Of a DNA stretch of 33,368 nucleotides, positions 17,687 to 25,806 are shown piece by piece; the first letter of the stretch is position 1; the number at the start of each line of letters is the position of its first letter. This DNA is from CAZUVM01 sp964623885 (GTDB lineage: Bacteria; Verrucomicrobiota; Verrucomicrobiia; Limisphaerales; UBA8199): positions 1-33,368 of the forward strand of contig CAZUVM010000162.1 of the NCBI GenBank assembly GCA_964623885.1, written 5' to 3'. The position numbers and the translations under genes were made by a program. Below the pieces are notes generated by a model. That model worked only from the letters and a program-made list of their open reading frames with translations. It had not been told where the DNA came from and did not search any database.

Positions 17687-18751
17687 ATGTTAGCGGCTGA
17701 TTCCAAAGTCGTTCCCGCGCCGCTTGCGGAGACGTCGCGCGCCGAGCCGGCCCACTCCTGGAAACAAATCATTGATCCAGTCGAGCCATTTCTGGAGGCT
17801 GTCAATCAACGACTTGCGCGGCAGGTCGAGGCTTTCGATCCCGCTATTGCTCCTTATGCCGATTACGCCCTGAACGGGAACGGCAAACACTTGCGGCCGG
17901 CGCTGGTCGCCCTGACCGCCGAGGCGCTCGGCAAGGTCAACGATGAACACATCACGGTGGCGGTTGTCATTGAGATGGTGCATTTGGCTACACTGGTGCA
18001 TGACGACGTGATGGACGAAGCGGAAATTCGTCGCGGCAAACTCACTTTGGCCGCCAATTGGGGCAACGAAACGGCGGTCCTGTTCGGCGATTGTCTTTTC
18101 GCCCGAGCCCTCACGTTAGCCGCCAGTTTTCCCACACCGGAGGTTTGCAGGGCGGTGGCGATGGCCACGAATACGGTTTGTTCGGGAGAGATTCTGCAAA
18201 CGCAGCGCCGGGGTGATTTTCGATTCTCGCGCGAACAGTACTTTAAGGTGCTCGAGATGAAGACCGCGGAATTATTCGCGTTATCGTGCGAATTGAGCGC
18301 TTTTTTGAGCGGCGCGACGGCGAGTGAACGAAAAGCTTTGCGGCAGTTTGGGCTGGATTTTGGCACGGCTTATCAGGTTTACGACGACTGCATTGACCTG
18401 TTCGGCTCCGAAACCACAGCGGGCAAGTCGCTGGGCACGGACCTGGCGAAGGGCAAGCTGACGTTGCCAGTGCTTTTGCTTTGGGAACGCGCGGATTTGG
18501 CGGACCGCTCGCGTATAGAAGGCCTGGTTCAGGCCTGGCAGCCGGGCTCGATGCGGCGCATGGGCAAACTGCTGGCTAAATACGACACGCTAGCCAGCTC
18601 GCTGGGGATTGCGGCGCAATACCTTGGCCGGGCGCGGGAGATTTTGGGCAACTTGCCGGCATCCAACGGCCAGGCTGGGCTGTTAGGATTGACTGATTAT
18701 TTGGCTCGTGAAACCAGGGCGCTGGGGGCTGTCTCTGAGAGCGGCCTATGA
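17687..18751 (+). CDS. Long-chain polyprenyl diphosphate synthase
   Basis: This 354-residue trans-prenyltransferase adds isopentenyl diphosphate units to an allylic diphosphate. It has GNGKHLRP (about 64-71), the first Asp-rich motif DDVMDEAEIRRG (Asp106-Asp110), a central GEILQ, KTAELFALS, and the second Asp-rich motif DDCIDLFG (Asp233-Asp237) followed by GKSLGTDLAKGK. The residue five before the first Asp motif is Ala101; a small residue there is typical of synthases making long (C30-C50) chains, as for quinone side chains. The stop overlaps the sigma factor start (ATGA 18748-18751). No quinone-ring genes are in the window. Confidence 0.9.
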   Translation: MLAADSKVVPAPLAETSRAEPAHSWKQIIDPVEPFLEAVNQRLARQVEAFDPAIAPYADYALNGNGKHLRPALVALTAEALGKVNDEHITVAVVIEMVHLATLVHDDVMDEAEIRRGKLTLAANWGNETAVLFGDCLFARALTLAASFPTPEVCRAVAMATNTVCSGEILQTQRRGDFRFSREQYFKVLEMKTAELFALSCELSAFLSGATASERKALRQFGLDFGTAYQVYDDCIDLFGSETTAGKSLGTDLAKGKLTLPVLLLWERADLADRSRIEGLVQAWQPGSMRRMGKLLAKYDTLASSLGIAAQYLGRAREILGNLPASNGQAGLLGLTDYLARETRALGAVSESGL

Positions 18752-19389
18752 TTATGGCGGAGCCAGCCAGTCGTAAGACCATAAAATCGGCCGAAAGCAG
18801 TCCTGATCCTGCCCCCGCTCCGGTCGAAGAATCGGTACTGGTCAAACGCGCGCGCCAGGGGGATTTGAGCGCCTACGATGAGCTGGTCCGGCGCTATCAG
18901 GAGCGCATTTATGCGACCGTCTATCACATGACGTCCAACCACGAGGACGCCAATGACCTGGCGCAGGAGGCATTTATCAAGGCTTTTCAGGCGCTAAAGT
19001 CGTTCAAAGGGGGCTCCAGCTTCTATACCTGGGTGTATCGGATAGCGGTCAATAAAACCATCAATTTCCTCAAACAACGCAAGAATCGAGGCCAACTGAG
19101 CCTCGATGACCTGGATTTTAATGCCGAACACGACCCTGATTTGGTAGCGTTGGTGTCGGACAAGACCCCCCGGCGGGAGGTTAATCTGGCCGAATTGCAG
19201 GAAAAATTGAACGCCGCCATGCAGAAACTGTCTGAACCCCATAGATTGGTCGTGACATTGCATGATGTGCAGGGCTTGTCGCATGAAGAAATCGCCGAAA
19301 TCATGGGGTGCAATATTGGCACCGTTCGGTCGCGGCTGTTTTACGCTCGCCAACAGCTCCAGGCCTATTTGTCGGATTATTTGAGTTGA
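18748..19389 (+). CDS. ECF-type RNA polymerase sigma factor
   Basis: This 213-residue protein resembles sigma-E group ECF factors. After a 30-residue acidic/Pro-rich N-terminus comes region 2 (about 30-105), with LVRRYQERIYATVYHMT and DLAQEAFIKAF, then WVYRIAVNKTINFLKQR. Region 4 (about 150-205) contains LSEPHRLVVTLHDVQGLSHE and a helix-turn-helix, IAEIMGCNIGTVRSRLFYAR. The long acidic linker DFNAEHDPDLVALVSD lies between. It is translationally coupled to the prenyl synthase (ATGA overlap) and followed after 2 nt by a single-pass membrane protein, which is the usual sigma/anti-sigma arrangement. The target regulon is unknown. Confidence 0.92.
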   Translation: MIMAEPASRKTIKSAESSPDPAPAPVEESVLVKRARQGDLSAYDELVRRYQERIYATVYHMTSNHEDANDLAQEAFIKAFQALKSFKGGSSFYTWVYRIAVNKTINFLKQRKNRGQLSLDDLDFNAEHDPDLVALVSDKTPRREVNLAELQEKLNAAMQKLSEPHRLVVTLHDVQGLSHEEIAEIMGCNIGTVRSRLFYARQQLQAYLSDYLS

Positions 19390-19391
19390 GT

Positions 19392-19907
19392 ATGAATCCT
19401 GAGCCGGAAAACTTCCAAAATCTGCGCCGATTGCTGGCCCTCAAACGCCACGAACAGCCGCCGCCTGGTTATTTTGAACACTTCTCGAGCAACGTCATTG
19501 CCCGTATCCGCGCCGGAGAGGTCGGGCACGAAAGTTGGCTTGAGCGCCTGCTTGAGGAAGCCCCCTGGCTGCAACAGCTTTGGTCTGCCTTCAGTGGCAA
19601 GCCTATCCTCGCAGGTGGGTTCGGTTTGGCTGTTTGCGGTGTGCTGGTTGCCGGGGTTATTCTTTCAGATGACACCAATCCCGCTTCCATGGCTGTGCTG
19701 CCTGCACCGGACACAAGTGCTGTTGTAGTGCAGAGCCCGACTCCTGCAGCCTCTCCAATGGTCGACCGCACGATGACGGTGAGCTTTTCCAGCACCGCCG
19801 GGGAACTGCCGCAAACCAGCCCGTCCATCTTCCAGGAGTTCAAGCAGACTCAACGCCCGCTCTTCCAGCGCGTCGACCAGAGCTACGTCATTCCAGGGGC
19901 CAACTGA
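19392..19907 (+). CDS. Single-pass membrane protein, probable anti-sigma factor
   Basis: The protein has 171 residues from ATG 19392, which lies 2 nt after the sigma factor stop; a longer in-frame start at 19308 would run inside the sigma gene and is unlikely. Residues 1-70 form a charged cytoplasmic part (FQNLRRLLALKRHEQPPPGYFEHFS), residues about 72-91 are a membrane helix, and the rest is a Pro/Ser/Thr-rich periplasmic tail. No HxxxCxxC zinc motif of the common ZAS anti-sigma class is present. The anti-sigma role rests mainly on position and topology. Confidence 0.6.
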   Translation: MNPEPENFQNLRRLLALKRHEQPPPGYFEHFSSNVIARIRAGEVGHESWLERLLEEAPWLQQLWSAFSGKPILAGGFGLAVCGVLVAGVILSDDTNPASMAVLPAPDTSAVVVQSPTPAASPMVDRTMTVSFSSTAGELPQTSPSIFQEFKQTQRPLFQRVDQSYVIPGAN

Positions 19908-19991
19908 CCTTCCGAGTAGAGGAGCGCTTGGTGTCCGCGCCTACGGATGACGTTCTGCGCTGTCTCGGTCGGATTCTCGTCCTCCGTCCCA

Positions 19992-20031
19992 AACTTCGAG
20001 GTTGAGTGTTGAGCGTTGAACGTTCGAAGTT
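19992..20031. repeat. Hairpin enclosing 7-nt tandem repeats
   Basis: AACTTCGA (19992-19999) pairs with TCGAAGTT (20024-20031). Between and into the right arm run three heptamers, GTTGAGT, GTTGAGC and GTTGAAC (20001-20021), followed by the degenerate GTTCGAA. It lies between convergent genes and could work as a bidirectional barrier, but there is no U-tract. Confidence 0.5.
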
Positions 20032-20067
20032 CTCCTTCCCGATTTTACGGGCCTCTTGGAGATGCGT

Positions 20068-21276
20068 TCAATCTTCTCGGGTCAGCACCCAATCCAACCC
20101 CTCGGCTTTGATCGTCATCCGGTCTCCTTCGACGGTCGCCGGGAACTGCATGCCGGAGAAACTAAGGTCATATTTATTGCCGGCATCCTGCCATTGCCCG
20201 GCAAAGGTCTGAAGCCCAATTGTGGCTCCCGCCGGAGAGGCCACTCGCTGGGGAGGGACGTCATGCAGAGTAAACTGATGGTCCGGTTTGACCGTGAGAC
20301 GGGTTTTGCTGTAGGCAGCTTCGACGTATTTACGCACTTTCTGCATTTCGCTGGCAACGATGTTGGGTTTAGCTCGGCGCAGCGCAGTGATCGAAGCGCC
20401 AACGTCAAACTGCCAGCGGCCGAGAATAGTGATCGGGTCGTAAGTGGCCGATCTCCCGCTTGCCAGGTATTTGCGAAAATCCTCCAGATTGTCTGCGACG
20501 GTACTCCAAATCGTCTTGAGCAGGTCTGGATTGCTGCGAATGCTTTGAATGGCCGAATTCTCCATCAGCTTAATAATGGGATCCTGCCTTGCCCAGGCTT
20601 CTGTGAAATTGCCATTTGCCAGATCCACAAACTGCGGCAGCTCGCTCAATGACAAAAACGCAGGATAATTCGCCAGGCGCGCCTGGCTTAGGGGACTCCG
20701 GTAGAGCGTGCCGCCCAGGTCGGCGAGGTCGTAAACGGTGCGAGATGTTCTATCAATCGACGCGGCGACTTTTGACATCCCGCTGGATTGCAGGTCGTGC
20801 CCCAATACGTTGAGCAGGCCCATCCATTTTGGGTCCTGACCCGGTGTGGCGAACTGATAGGTCACATAGCTGGGAACGTAAATCACCAGGGAGAGCAAAA
20901 CCATATAAGCCGTCCCGTTTAGCGCGCCCACACAAGCGCCCAGGCGATGATTGAGCCTTTCCCACAGCGCCAATCGCAGATCCCCGGCCTTGTACTTGTA
21001 ATAAACGTCTACTTTATGGTGCACCGCCGTGCCCGCCACTTTGAAAATGGCTGAAACAATTATAAAGGCCAGGAGCGGCCCCAAAGCCCAAAGCCATACT
21101 GGATCCTTGAGGCCAAACGAACCCAATAAACGCGCCAACACATGGCCTACCGGAGCTGCCAGCAATCCGCCCAATACAATTCCAAAAAACGAGAAACCCG
21201 CCCGGATCGCCCCTTGCCGCAGGCCGACCGCCGCCACCGCCGCCACAATGACCAAACCCAGAAGCCAAATCGTCAT
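20068..21276 (-). CDS. CvpA-family membrane protein with C-terminal extension
   Basis: This 402-residue protein starts with a CvpA-like membrane domain (four hydrophobic segments at about residues 1-20, 25-50, 62-80 and 120-140). The first helices contain RQGAIRAGFSFFGIVLGGLL, and after the last helix there is a short charged loop. CvpA proteins are linked in enterobacteria to colicin V production and envelope stress. The remaining 250 residues are predicted periplasmic. They contain a helical part (about 160-320) and a small beta-rich end (about 350-402, with QTFAGQWQDAGNKYDLSFSG). CvpA of E. coli is about 160 residues, so this is much longer. It is divergent from gspE across a 143-nt gap. 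Confidence 0.75.
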   Translation of the reverse strand: MTIWLLGLVIVAAVAAVGLRQGAIRAGFSFFGIVLGGLLAAPVGHVLARLLGSFGLKDPVWLWALGPLLAFIIVSAIFKVAGTAVHHKVDVYYKYKAGDLRLALWERLNHRLGACVGALNGTAYMVLLSLVIYVPSYVTYQFATPGQDPKWMGLLNVLGHDLQSSGMSKVAASIDRTSRTVYDLADLGGTLYRSPLSQARLANYPAFLSLSELPQFVDLANGNFTEAWARQDPIIKLMENSAIQSIRSNPDLLKTIWSTVADNLEDFRKYLASGRSATYDPITILGRWQFDVGASITALRRAKPNIVASEMQKVRKYVEAAYSKTRLTVKPDHQFTLHDVPPQRVASPAGATIGLQTFAGQWQDAGNKYDLSFSGMQFPATVEGDRMTIKAEGLDWVLTRED

Positions 21277-21419
21277 GCCCCACTTTTAGGAGTTTCTTTC
21301 CAGCAACGCACGCATTTTTTCTTCTGTTTTTTCGCAACTTTTTTCATTATTAGTTGTCAAATCAACTTCAAGCGCAGGTTTTGGAGCAAGTCATGAGTTA
21401 GCAACGGGACTTTTGTCCT

Positions 21420-23012
21420 ATGGAGCAAACCCATCTTAGCCAGCCTTGGGAGCCAGGGATCCGGGCCGGGGAAGTCCTGTCGCTGCCACAAACCGCGGGC
21501 CAAAGGGTCGATAACCTTGCGAAACTCTCCATCTCGCCTGAGGCCCTGCGCGCCTTGCCCGCTGAATTCGCCAAACGCCACCGCGTCCTGCCCTTGGCCA
21601 TTCGCGACAGCACCATCGAGATCGCCACCGCCCAAGTCTGTGACGCGAAACTCATCGATGATATCCGCCTGTTGACGGGCCTCGAAGTGCAGGAGTTTCT
21701 CACGCCCCTCCCGGAGATCCTCGAGAAAATGGCCGAGTGTTATCAGGTCACGGTCGAAAAGATGATCGAAAGCCTGAATCCCGAACAGGAGGTCGCTGCC
21801 GATGGTCGCAATAACCTGCACGACATCGAGGTGATGGCTAACGAGCCAACGGTCATCAACCTCGTGAACTTGGTTATCGCCACCGCCTTGCGCGAGCGCG
21901 CCAGCGATATCCACCTGGTTCCGTTCGAGCAATCCATCCAACTGCGCTATCGCATCGACGGCTTGCTGCAGGATAAGCCCCCTCCGCCCAAGCACCTCCA
22001 CGCCGCTTTGGTTTCCCGCATCAAAATCATGGCCGATATGAACATCGCGGAGCGCTATATGCCTCAGGACGGCCATATCCAGATTAACCACCGGGGAGTG
22101 CGGGTCGACATCCGGGTCGGAACGCTTCCCACCATCTACGGCGAAGGGGTGGTGCTGCGGTTGCTGGAGAAGAACACGAAAATGCTCAGTATCCAGGAAC
22201 TGGGCCTCGAACCGGAACGCGCAGGCTTGCTGATGCGATTGGTCGAAAAGCCTCATGGCCTGTTCCTCGCCACGGGTCCAACCGGCAGCGGCAAGACCAC
22301 TACTCTTTATTCCGTCCTCCAGACGATCTACACGCCGGAAAAGAAAATCCTGACGATCGAGGATCCGGTGGAATACGAACTGCCCGGAGTTGCGCAAATC
22401 CCCGTGCGGCCCTCACGAAATTTCGGCTTCGCCAACGGCCTGCGCTCTATCCTCCGGCAGGACCCCGATATGGTCATGGTTGGCGAAATCCGCGATTCCG
22501 AGACGGCTGAAATCGCCATCCGCGCCGCGCTCACAGGCCACCAGGTATTCAGCACCCTGCACACCAACGATTCAACGGGCGCTATCACTCGACTGCTGGA
22601 CATGGGCGTCGAAGCCTTCCTGATTTCCTCAGCCTTGGAAGGTGTGCTCGCCCAGCGATTGGTGCGCCGGATCTGCAGCCAATGCAAAGCCGAGTGGCCG
22701 GTTTCCGACGCGGTGCGCGACCGCATGGCTACTCTCGGAGGTGGCGCTATTGAAGGGGTGTTTTATCACGGCGCCGGTTGTGAAGAATGCCGCGGTACCG
22801 GTTATCGGGGCCGAGTCGGGATTTTCGAATTGTTGGCTGTTGGCAACGAGGTCCGCGAACTTGTCGTGCAAAAGCGCTCGAACGCTGAGCTCAAAGCAAC
22901 GGCCCGAAAAGCCATGCTAACGATGCATCAGGACGCGATGAATAAAGCCCGCTCCGGCGTCACTTCGCTCGAAGAGATTATCCGCGTTTCTTCCGGCGAC
23001 CTCCTGGAATGA
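21420..23012 (+). CDS. gspE: Type II secretion ATPase GspE
   Basis: This 530-residue cytoplasmic ATPase powers pseudopilus assembly. The N-terminal domain (about 1-140) contains ALPAEFAKRHRVLPLAIRD. The ATPase domain has Walker A GPTGSGKTTT (Lys292), the Asp box LTIEDPVEYELPG, Walker B-like DPDMVMVGEIRD and the His box STLHTNDSTGAITRLLDMG. The zinc motif is C419-x2-C422 (CSQCK) and C454-x2-C457 (CEECRGTGY). All catalytic motifs are intact. This is the first gene of an eleven-gene T2SS run, and its stop overlaps gspF by ATGA. The upstream 143-nt divergent region should hold its promoter, but none could be fixed. Confidence 0.96.
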   Translation: MEQTHLSQPWEPGIRAGEVLSLPQTAGQRVDNLAKLSISPEALRALPAEFAKRHRVLPLAIRDSTIEIATAQVCDAKLIDDIRLLTGLEVQEFLTPLPEILEKMAECYQVTVEKMIESLNPEQEVAADGRNNLHDIEVMANEPTVINLVNLVIATALRERASDIHLVPFEQSIQLRYRIDGLLQDKPPPPKHLHAALVSRIKIMADMNIAERYMPQDGHIQINHRGVRVDIRVGTLPTIYGEGVVLRLLEKNTKMLSIQELGLEPERAGLLMRLVEKPHGLFLATGPTGSGKTTTLYSVLQTIYTPEKKILTIEDPVEYELPGVAQIPVRPSRNFGFANGLRSILRQDPDMVMVGEIRDSETAEIAIRAALTGHQVFSTLHTNDSTGAITRLLDMGVEAFLISSALEGVLAQRLVRRICSQCKAEWPVSDAVRDRMATLGGGAIEGVFYHGAGCEECRGTGYRGRVGIFELLAVGNEVRELVVQKRSNAELKATARKAMLTMHQDAMNKARSGVTSLEEIIRVSSGDLLE

Positions 23013-24289
23013 ACTCGTTCCGCTACCAGGCTATCGCAGCCACTGGCGCCACGGTCGAGGGCAGTGTTGAGGCCGAAGATCGCAAGAGCGCCTTGCACTT
23101 GCTCGGCGAGCGCGGTTTGTTTCCGTCTACCCTGGAACTGTCGGCACGCTCGAATGGGTCTGAAATCGCCACGGTCGATTCGGTGCCCATTACAAAAGGG
23201 CAGAGTGCGGTCGACAAATCGGCCTCCCCGAGCCCCACGCCGCGGGCCGGGCGCCGCATTAAGCGCAAGGATATTACTGCTTTCACGCGCGAGATGAGCG
23301 CCCTTTTGGGCGCGTCTATCCCTATTCCGCAGGCGCTCGAGGGCTTGGGGGAACAGGAGGAAAACCCTTCACTCCAGGTCATTATCCTGAAGCTTTCGGA
23401 ATCGGTGCGCAAAGGGGGCTCGTTTTCGTCTGCGCTAGATGAGCACCCACGGCGCTTCAGCAAACTTTATGTTAGCATGGTGCGCGTCGGCGAAGAGGCC
23501 GGAGCGTTGCAGAAGGTTATGGCCGATCTCGCGGCGTTGCTGGAGCACGAGGACGAAGTGCGCGGCGAAGTTGTGGCCGCAGTGGCCTATCCGCTTTTTG
23601 TGCTCGGTTTTGGCATGGTCACCGTGACCATTTTGCTCACCGTGGTGCTACCTCGGCTCTTCAGCATGCTCCAGGAGATGGTTAGTATCCTTCCTTTGCC
23701 AACGCTCATTTTGCTGAAGGTGACCGGAACACTGCATCAGTACTGGCTTGCTTTTCTGATCGGCGTGATTGGTCTCTCATTCGGACTTCGCTGGTATCTG
23801 CGTTCGCCTGCCGGCGCCGATGCCTGGGACAAATTCAAACTGCGCTTGCCAGTAATGGGTTCGATGTTCCGTGCTGCCGCGCTGAGCCGTTTTGCGCGGA
23901 CCCTTGGCACCCTGGCCAGGAGCGGAGTCTCCCTGCTGCCCGCCCTCAAGATCGTCGAAAACACGATCGGCAATCGCATGCTCGCCCGGCAAATCGCCCA
24001 GGTTGCGGAAGAAACCCGCGGTGGTCATTCCCTTGCCACGCCGCTGCGCCAGCTCGGCATTTTCCCCCGTACTGTCGTCCAGATGATCGATGTCGGTGAG
24101 GAAACCGGACGATTGGACGAGATGCTGCTCAAGGTTGCCGATATCGAAGAACGCCATATGCGCGCCCGAACGCGGACCCTGATTTCCCTGCTGGGTCCGG
24201 TTCTCATCCTGGTCGTCGGCGCGTTGGTCGGTTTTATCGTAATCGCTCTGTTACTTCCTATTTTCAAGATGAGTCAGGCAATGCACTAA
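23009..24289 (+). CDS. gspF: Type II secretion inner-membrane platform protein GspF
   Basis: The 426-residue protein has an N-terminal segment (MNSFRYQAIAATG) typical of GspF/PilC, a Ser/Pro linker (about 45-85), and two T2SSF domains. The first contains FTREMSALLGASIPIPQALEGL and VRVGEEAGALQKVM; the second contains FARTLGTLARSGVSLLPALKI and MIDVGEETGRLDEML. There are three membrane segments, at about residues 190-215, 240-260 and near the C-terminus. It sits under the pseudopilus and contacts GspE. It is coupled to gspE by ATGA and followed by gspG after 15 nt. Confidence 0.95.
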   Translation: MNSFRYQAIAATGATVEGSVEAEDRKSALHLLGERGLFPSTLELSARSNGSEIATVDSVPITKGQSAVDKSASPSPTPRAGRRIKRKDITAFTREMSALLGASIPIPQALEGLGEQEENPSLQVIILKLSESVRKGGSFSSALDEHPRRFSKLYVSMVRVGEEAGALQKVMADLAALLEHEDEVRGEVVAAVAYPLFVLGFGMVTVTILLTVVLPRLFSMLQEMVSILPLPTLILLKVTGTLHQYWLAFLIGVIGLSFGLRWYLRSPAGADAWDKFKLRLPVMGSMFRAAALSRFARTLGTLARSGVSLLPALKIVENTIGNRMLARQIAQVAEETRGGHSLATPLRQLGIFPRTVVQMIDVGEETGRLDEMLLKVADIEERHMRARTRTLISLLGPVLILVVGALVGFIVIALLLPIFKMSQAMH

Positions 24290-24304
24290 CCGTGGAGTTC
24301 AAAT

Positions 24305-24748
24305 ATGAAAAGTCGCTCAAACAAAAAGCAGACTGGGTTTACCCTGCTCGAAACCATGGTGGTAGTGATCATCATCGGCATACTGGCGGCCACCATCGTC
24401 CCAAGGTTTATCGGCACCACCCACGACGCTCGCATCAGCGCCGCCAAAGGACATGTCGCCGAGTTGGAAAACGCCCTGGAGCGGTTCAATGTCAACATGG
24501 ACCGTTATCCCACGACCGAGGAAGGTTTGAAAGTGCTGCTCGAGGCCCCGCCCGGCGAGGAAAGTAAGTGGCGCGGCCCCTACATTAAACAGCTCCGCAA
24601 TGATCCCTGGGGCAACTCCTACCAGTATCGCTATCCCGGGATACACCACACGACCAGCTTTGACCTCTGGTCTCGTGGAGCCGACGGTCAGGACGGCGGG
24701 GAAGGGCAGGGTGCCGACATCGGAAACTGGGAAGAAACTGCTCATTGA
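24305..24748 (+). CDS. gspG: Major pseudopilin GspG
   Basis: The 147-residue major pseudopilin has a short basic leader cut before Phe12 (KKQTG/FTLLE), Glu at position +5 of the mature protein, and the hydrophobic helix MVVVIIIGILAATIVP. The globular part carries the family markers RYPTTEEGLKVLLEAPP, WRGPYIK, DPWGNSYQYRYPG and the C-terminal DLWSRGADGQDGGEG, in which the acidic residues resemble the calcium site of GspG. It would form the bulk of the pseudopilus. It follows gspF by 15 nt. No prepilin peptidase is present in the window. Confidence 0.97.
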   Translation: MKSRSNKKQTGFTLLETMVVVIIIGILAATIVPRFIGTTHDARISAAKGHVAELENALERFNVNMDRYPTTEEGLKVLLEAPPGEESKWRGPYIKQLRNDPWGNSYQYRYPGIHHTTSFDLWSRGADGQDGGEGQGADIGNWEETAH

Positions 24749-24772
24749 CCTTTAAAGTTCTGTCCACCTCGC

Positions 24773-25363
24773 ATGGTGATGAAAGTCAGGCGCACGACTA
24801 AGCTGGGAGCCACCGCAGCGGGATTCACTTTGATTGAGTTGATGGTTGTCATCATTCTCATCGGCATTCTTTCGGCGGCGATTCTCCCGGAAATGAAGGG
24901 GACGTATGAAGATGCGCTGCTCCGCTCAACCGGCCGCGAGTTGGTGAATGTGTTCCAATTGGCTTATAGCCGGGCTGTTACACTGAACCAGGTCCAGCGC
25001 GTGCGCATCGACCAAAGTACCGGACGTTATTTGCTCGAAGCTCCTGCACGCGAGATTGGGGCCGACGACAGTTTCGTGCCGGTCAAGGATGTGCCCGGAA
25101 GCGAAGGCACTCTGGACAGCCGCATCGCTGTCGCCCTTCATCTTGGGGGCAGCGAGCTTTCGGTCGAAGAGGGACCGGCTGCTGCGCCAACTCTTCCGCC
25201 AGAATCTGGAACTCCTGCCGAACCAAATGCCATAGCGTTCTATCCGGACGGCACCGCTGATGCCGTTGAAATCCAACTCCAGGACCGGGAAGGCTTTCGC
25301 CTGGCCTTGCAAATCAATCCGGTCACCGCCCGCGTACGGATCCGCGAACTCACGCGCAAATGA
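24773..25363 (+). CDS. gspH: Minor pseudopilin GspH-like
   Basis: The 196-residue pseudopilin has a type III signal: the leader ends TAAG, cut before Phe18 (FTLIE), with Glu at +5 and the helix LMVVIILIGILSAAILP. The body contains GRELVNVFQLAYSRAVTLNQ, which matches the start of the GspH domain. The middle has an unusual acidic Pro-rich stretch (about 125-150). Two in-frame ATGs (24773 and 24779) are possible starts. It is 24 nt after gspG, and its stop overlaps gspI by ATGA. The H label is supported by order and by the domain start. Confidence 0.85.
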   Translation: MVMKVRRTTKLGATAAGFTLIELMVVIILIGILSAAILPEMKGTYEDALLRSTGRELVNVFQLAYSRAVTLNQVQRVRIDQSTGRYLLEAPAREIGADDSFVPVKDVPGSEGTLDSRIAVALHLGGSELSVEEGPAAAPTLPPESGTPAEPNAIAFYPDGTADAVEIQLQDREGFRLALQINPVTARVRIRELTRK

Positions 25364-25806
25364 ACCCGACGACAAATAAACGTTGCCGGCGACCTACCTC
25401 AAGCTGCGGGTTTTCGCTGGTCGAGGTCCTGGTCGCCATTCTGATCCTCGGAGTGGCTTTGGTGGGTTTGACGCAGGGTATTACGCTGGCCGTGAGCTCT
25501 AGCAAAGAATCCGAATTGCAGACGGCTGCGGCGCTGTTTGCTTCGGGTCAAATCGAGACCCTCCGCGCGGAAGGCGATTTCACGGATGGTGAGACACAAG
25601 GTGATTGCGGCGAACAACTGCCGCTTTATCGATGGCGGCAAACGGTGACTCCGGCAGGCATATCCGGCCTGCATGAAGTAGCGGTGGCTGTGGAGAATGC
25701 CCGCACCGGCCAATCGATTTACGAATTGCGCACGCTGCTGTTTCAAGTGCCCGAAGATACCACGCCTCGCACCGGCAGTACCACGCGCCGAAGGAGGGAA
25801 CGATGA
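25360..25806 (+). CDS. gspI: Minor pseudopilin GspI-like
   Basis: The 148-residue pseudopilin has a Cys- and Arg-containing leader cut before Phe18 (SSCG/FSLVE), with Glu at +5 and the helix VLVAILILGVALVGLTQG. The short body has ALFASGQIETLRAEG and YRWRQTVTP, as in GspI proteins, and ends in an Arg-rich tail. It is coupled on both sides by ATGA overlaps, to gspH upstream and gspJ downstream. GspI, J and K form the tip complex of the pseudopilus in the characterised systems. Confidence 0.82.
   Translation: MNPTTNKRCRRPTSSCGFSLVEVLVAILILGVALVGLTQGITLAVSSSKESELQTAAALFASGQIETLRAEGDFTDGETQGDCGEQLPLYRWRQTVTPAGISGLHEVAVAVENARTGQSIYELRTLLFQVPEDTTPRTGSTTRRRRER

Noticed and set aside
19308..19391. 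Longer N-terminus for the anti-sigma-like protein
   Set aside because: It would be read inside the sigma factor coding region, and ATG 19392 lies in the expected position just after the sigma stop.
21277..21419. Promoter for cvpA using TTGACA at 21360-21355 (minus strand)
   Set aside because: The -35-like hexamer is perfect but no acceptable -10 occurs at 16-18 nt.
21357..22397. 346-codon open frame antisense to gspE
   Set aside because: It lies entirely opposite the intact, motif-rich gspE, has no recognisable domain, and follows the codon pattern of a high-GC shadow frame.
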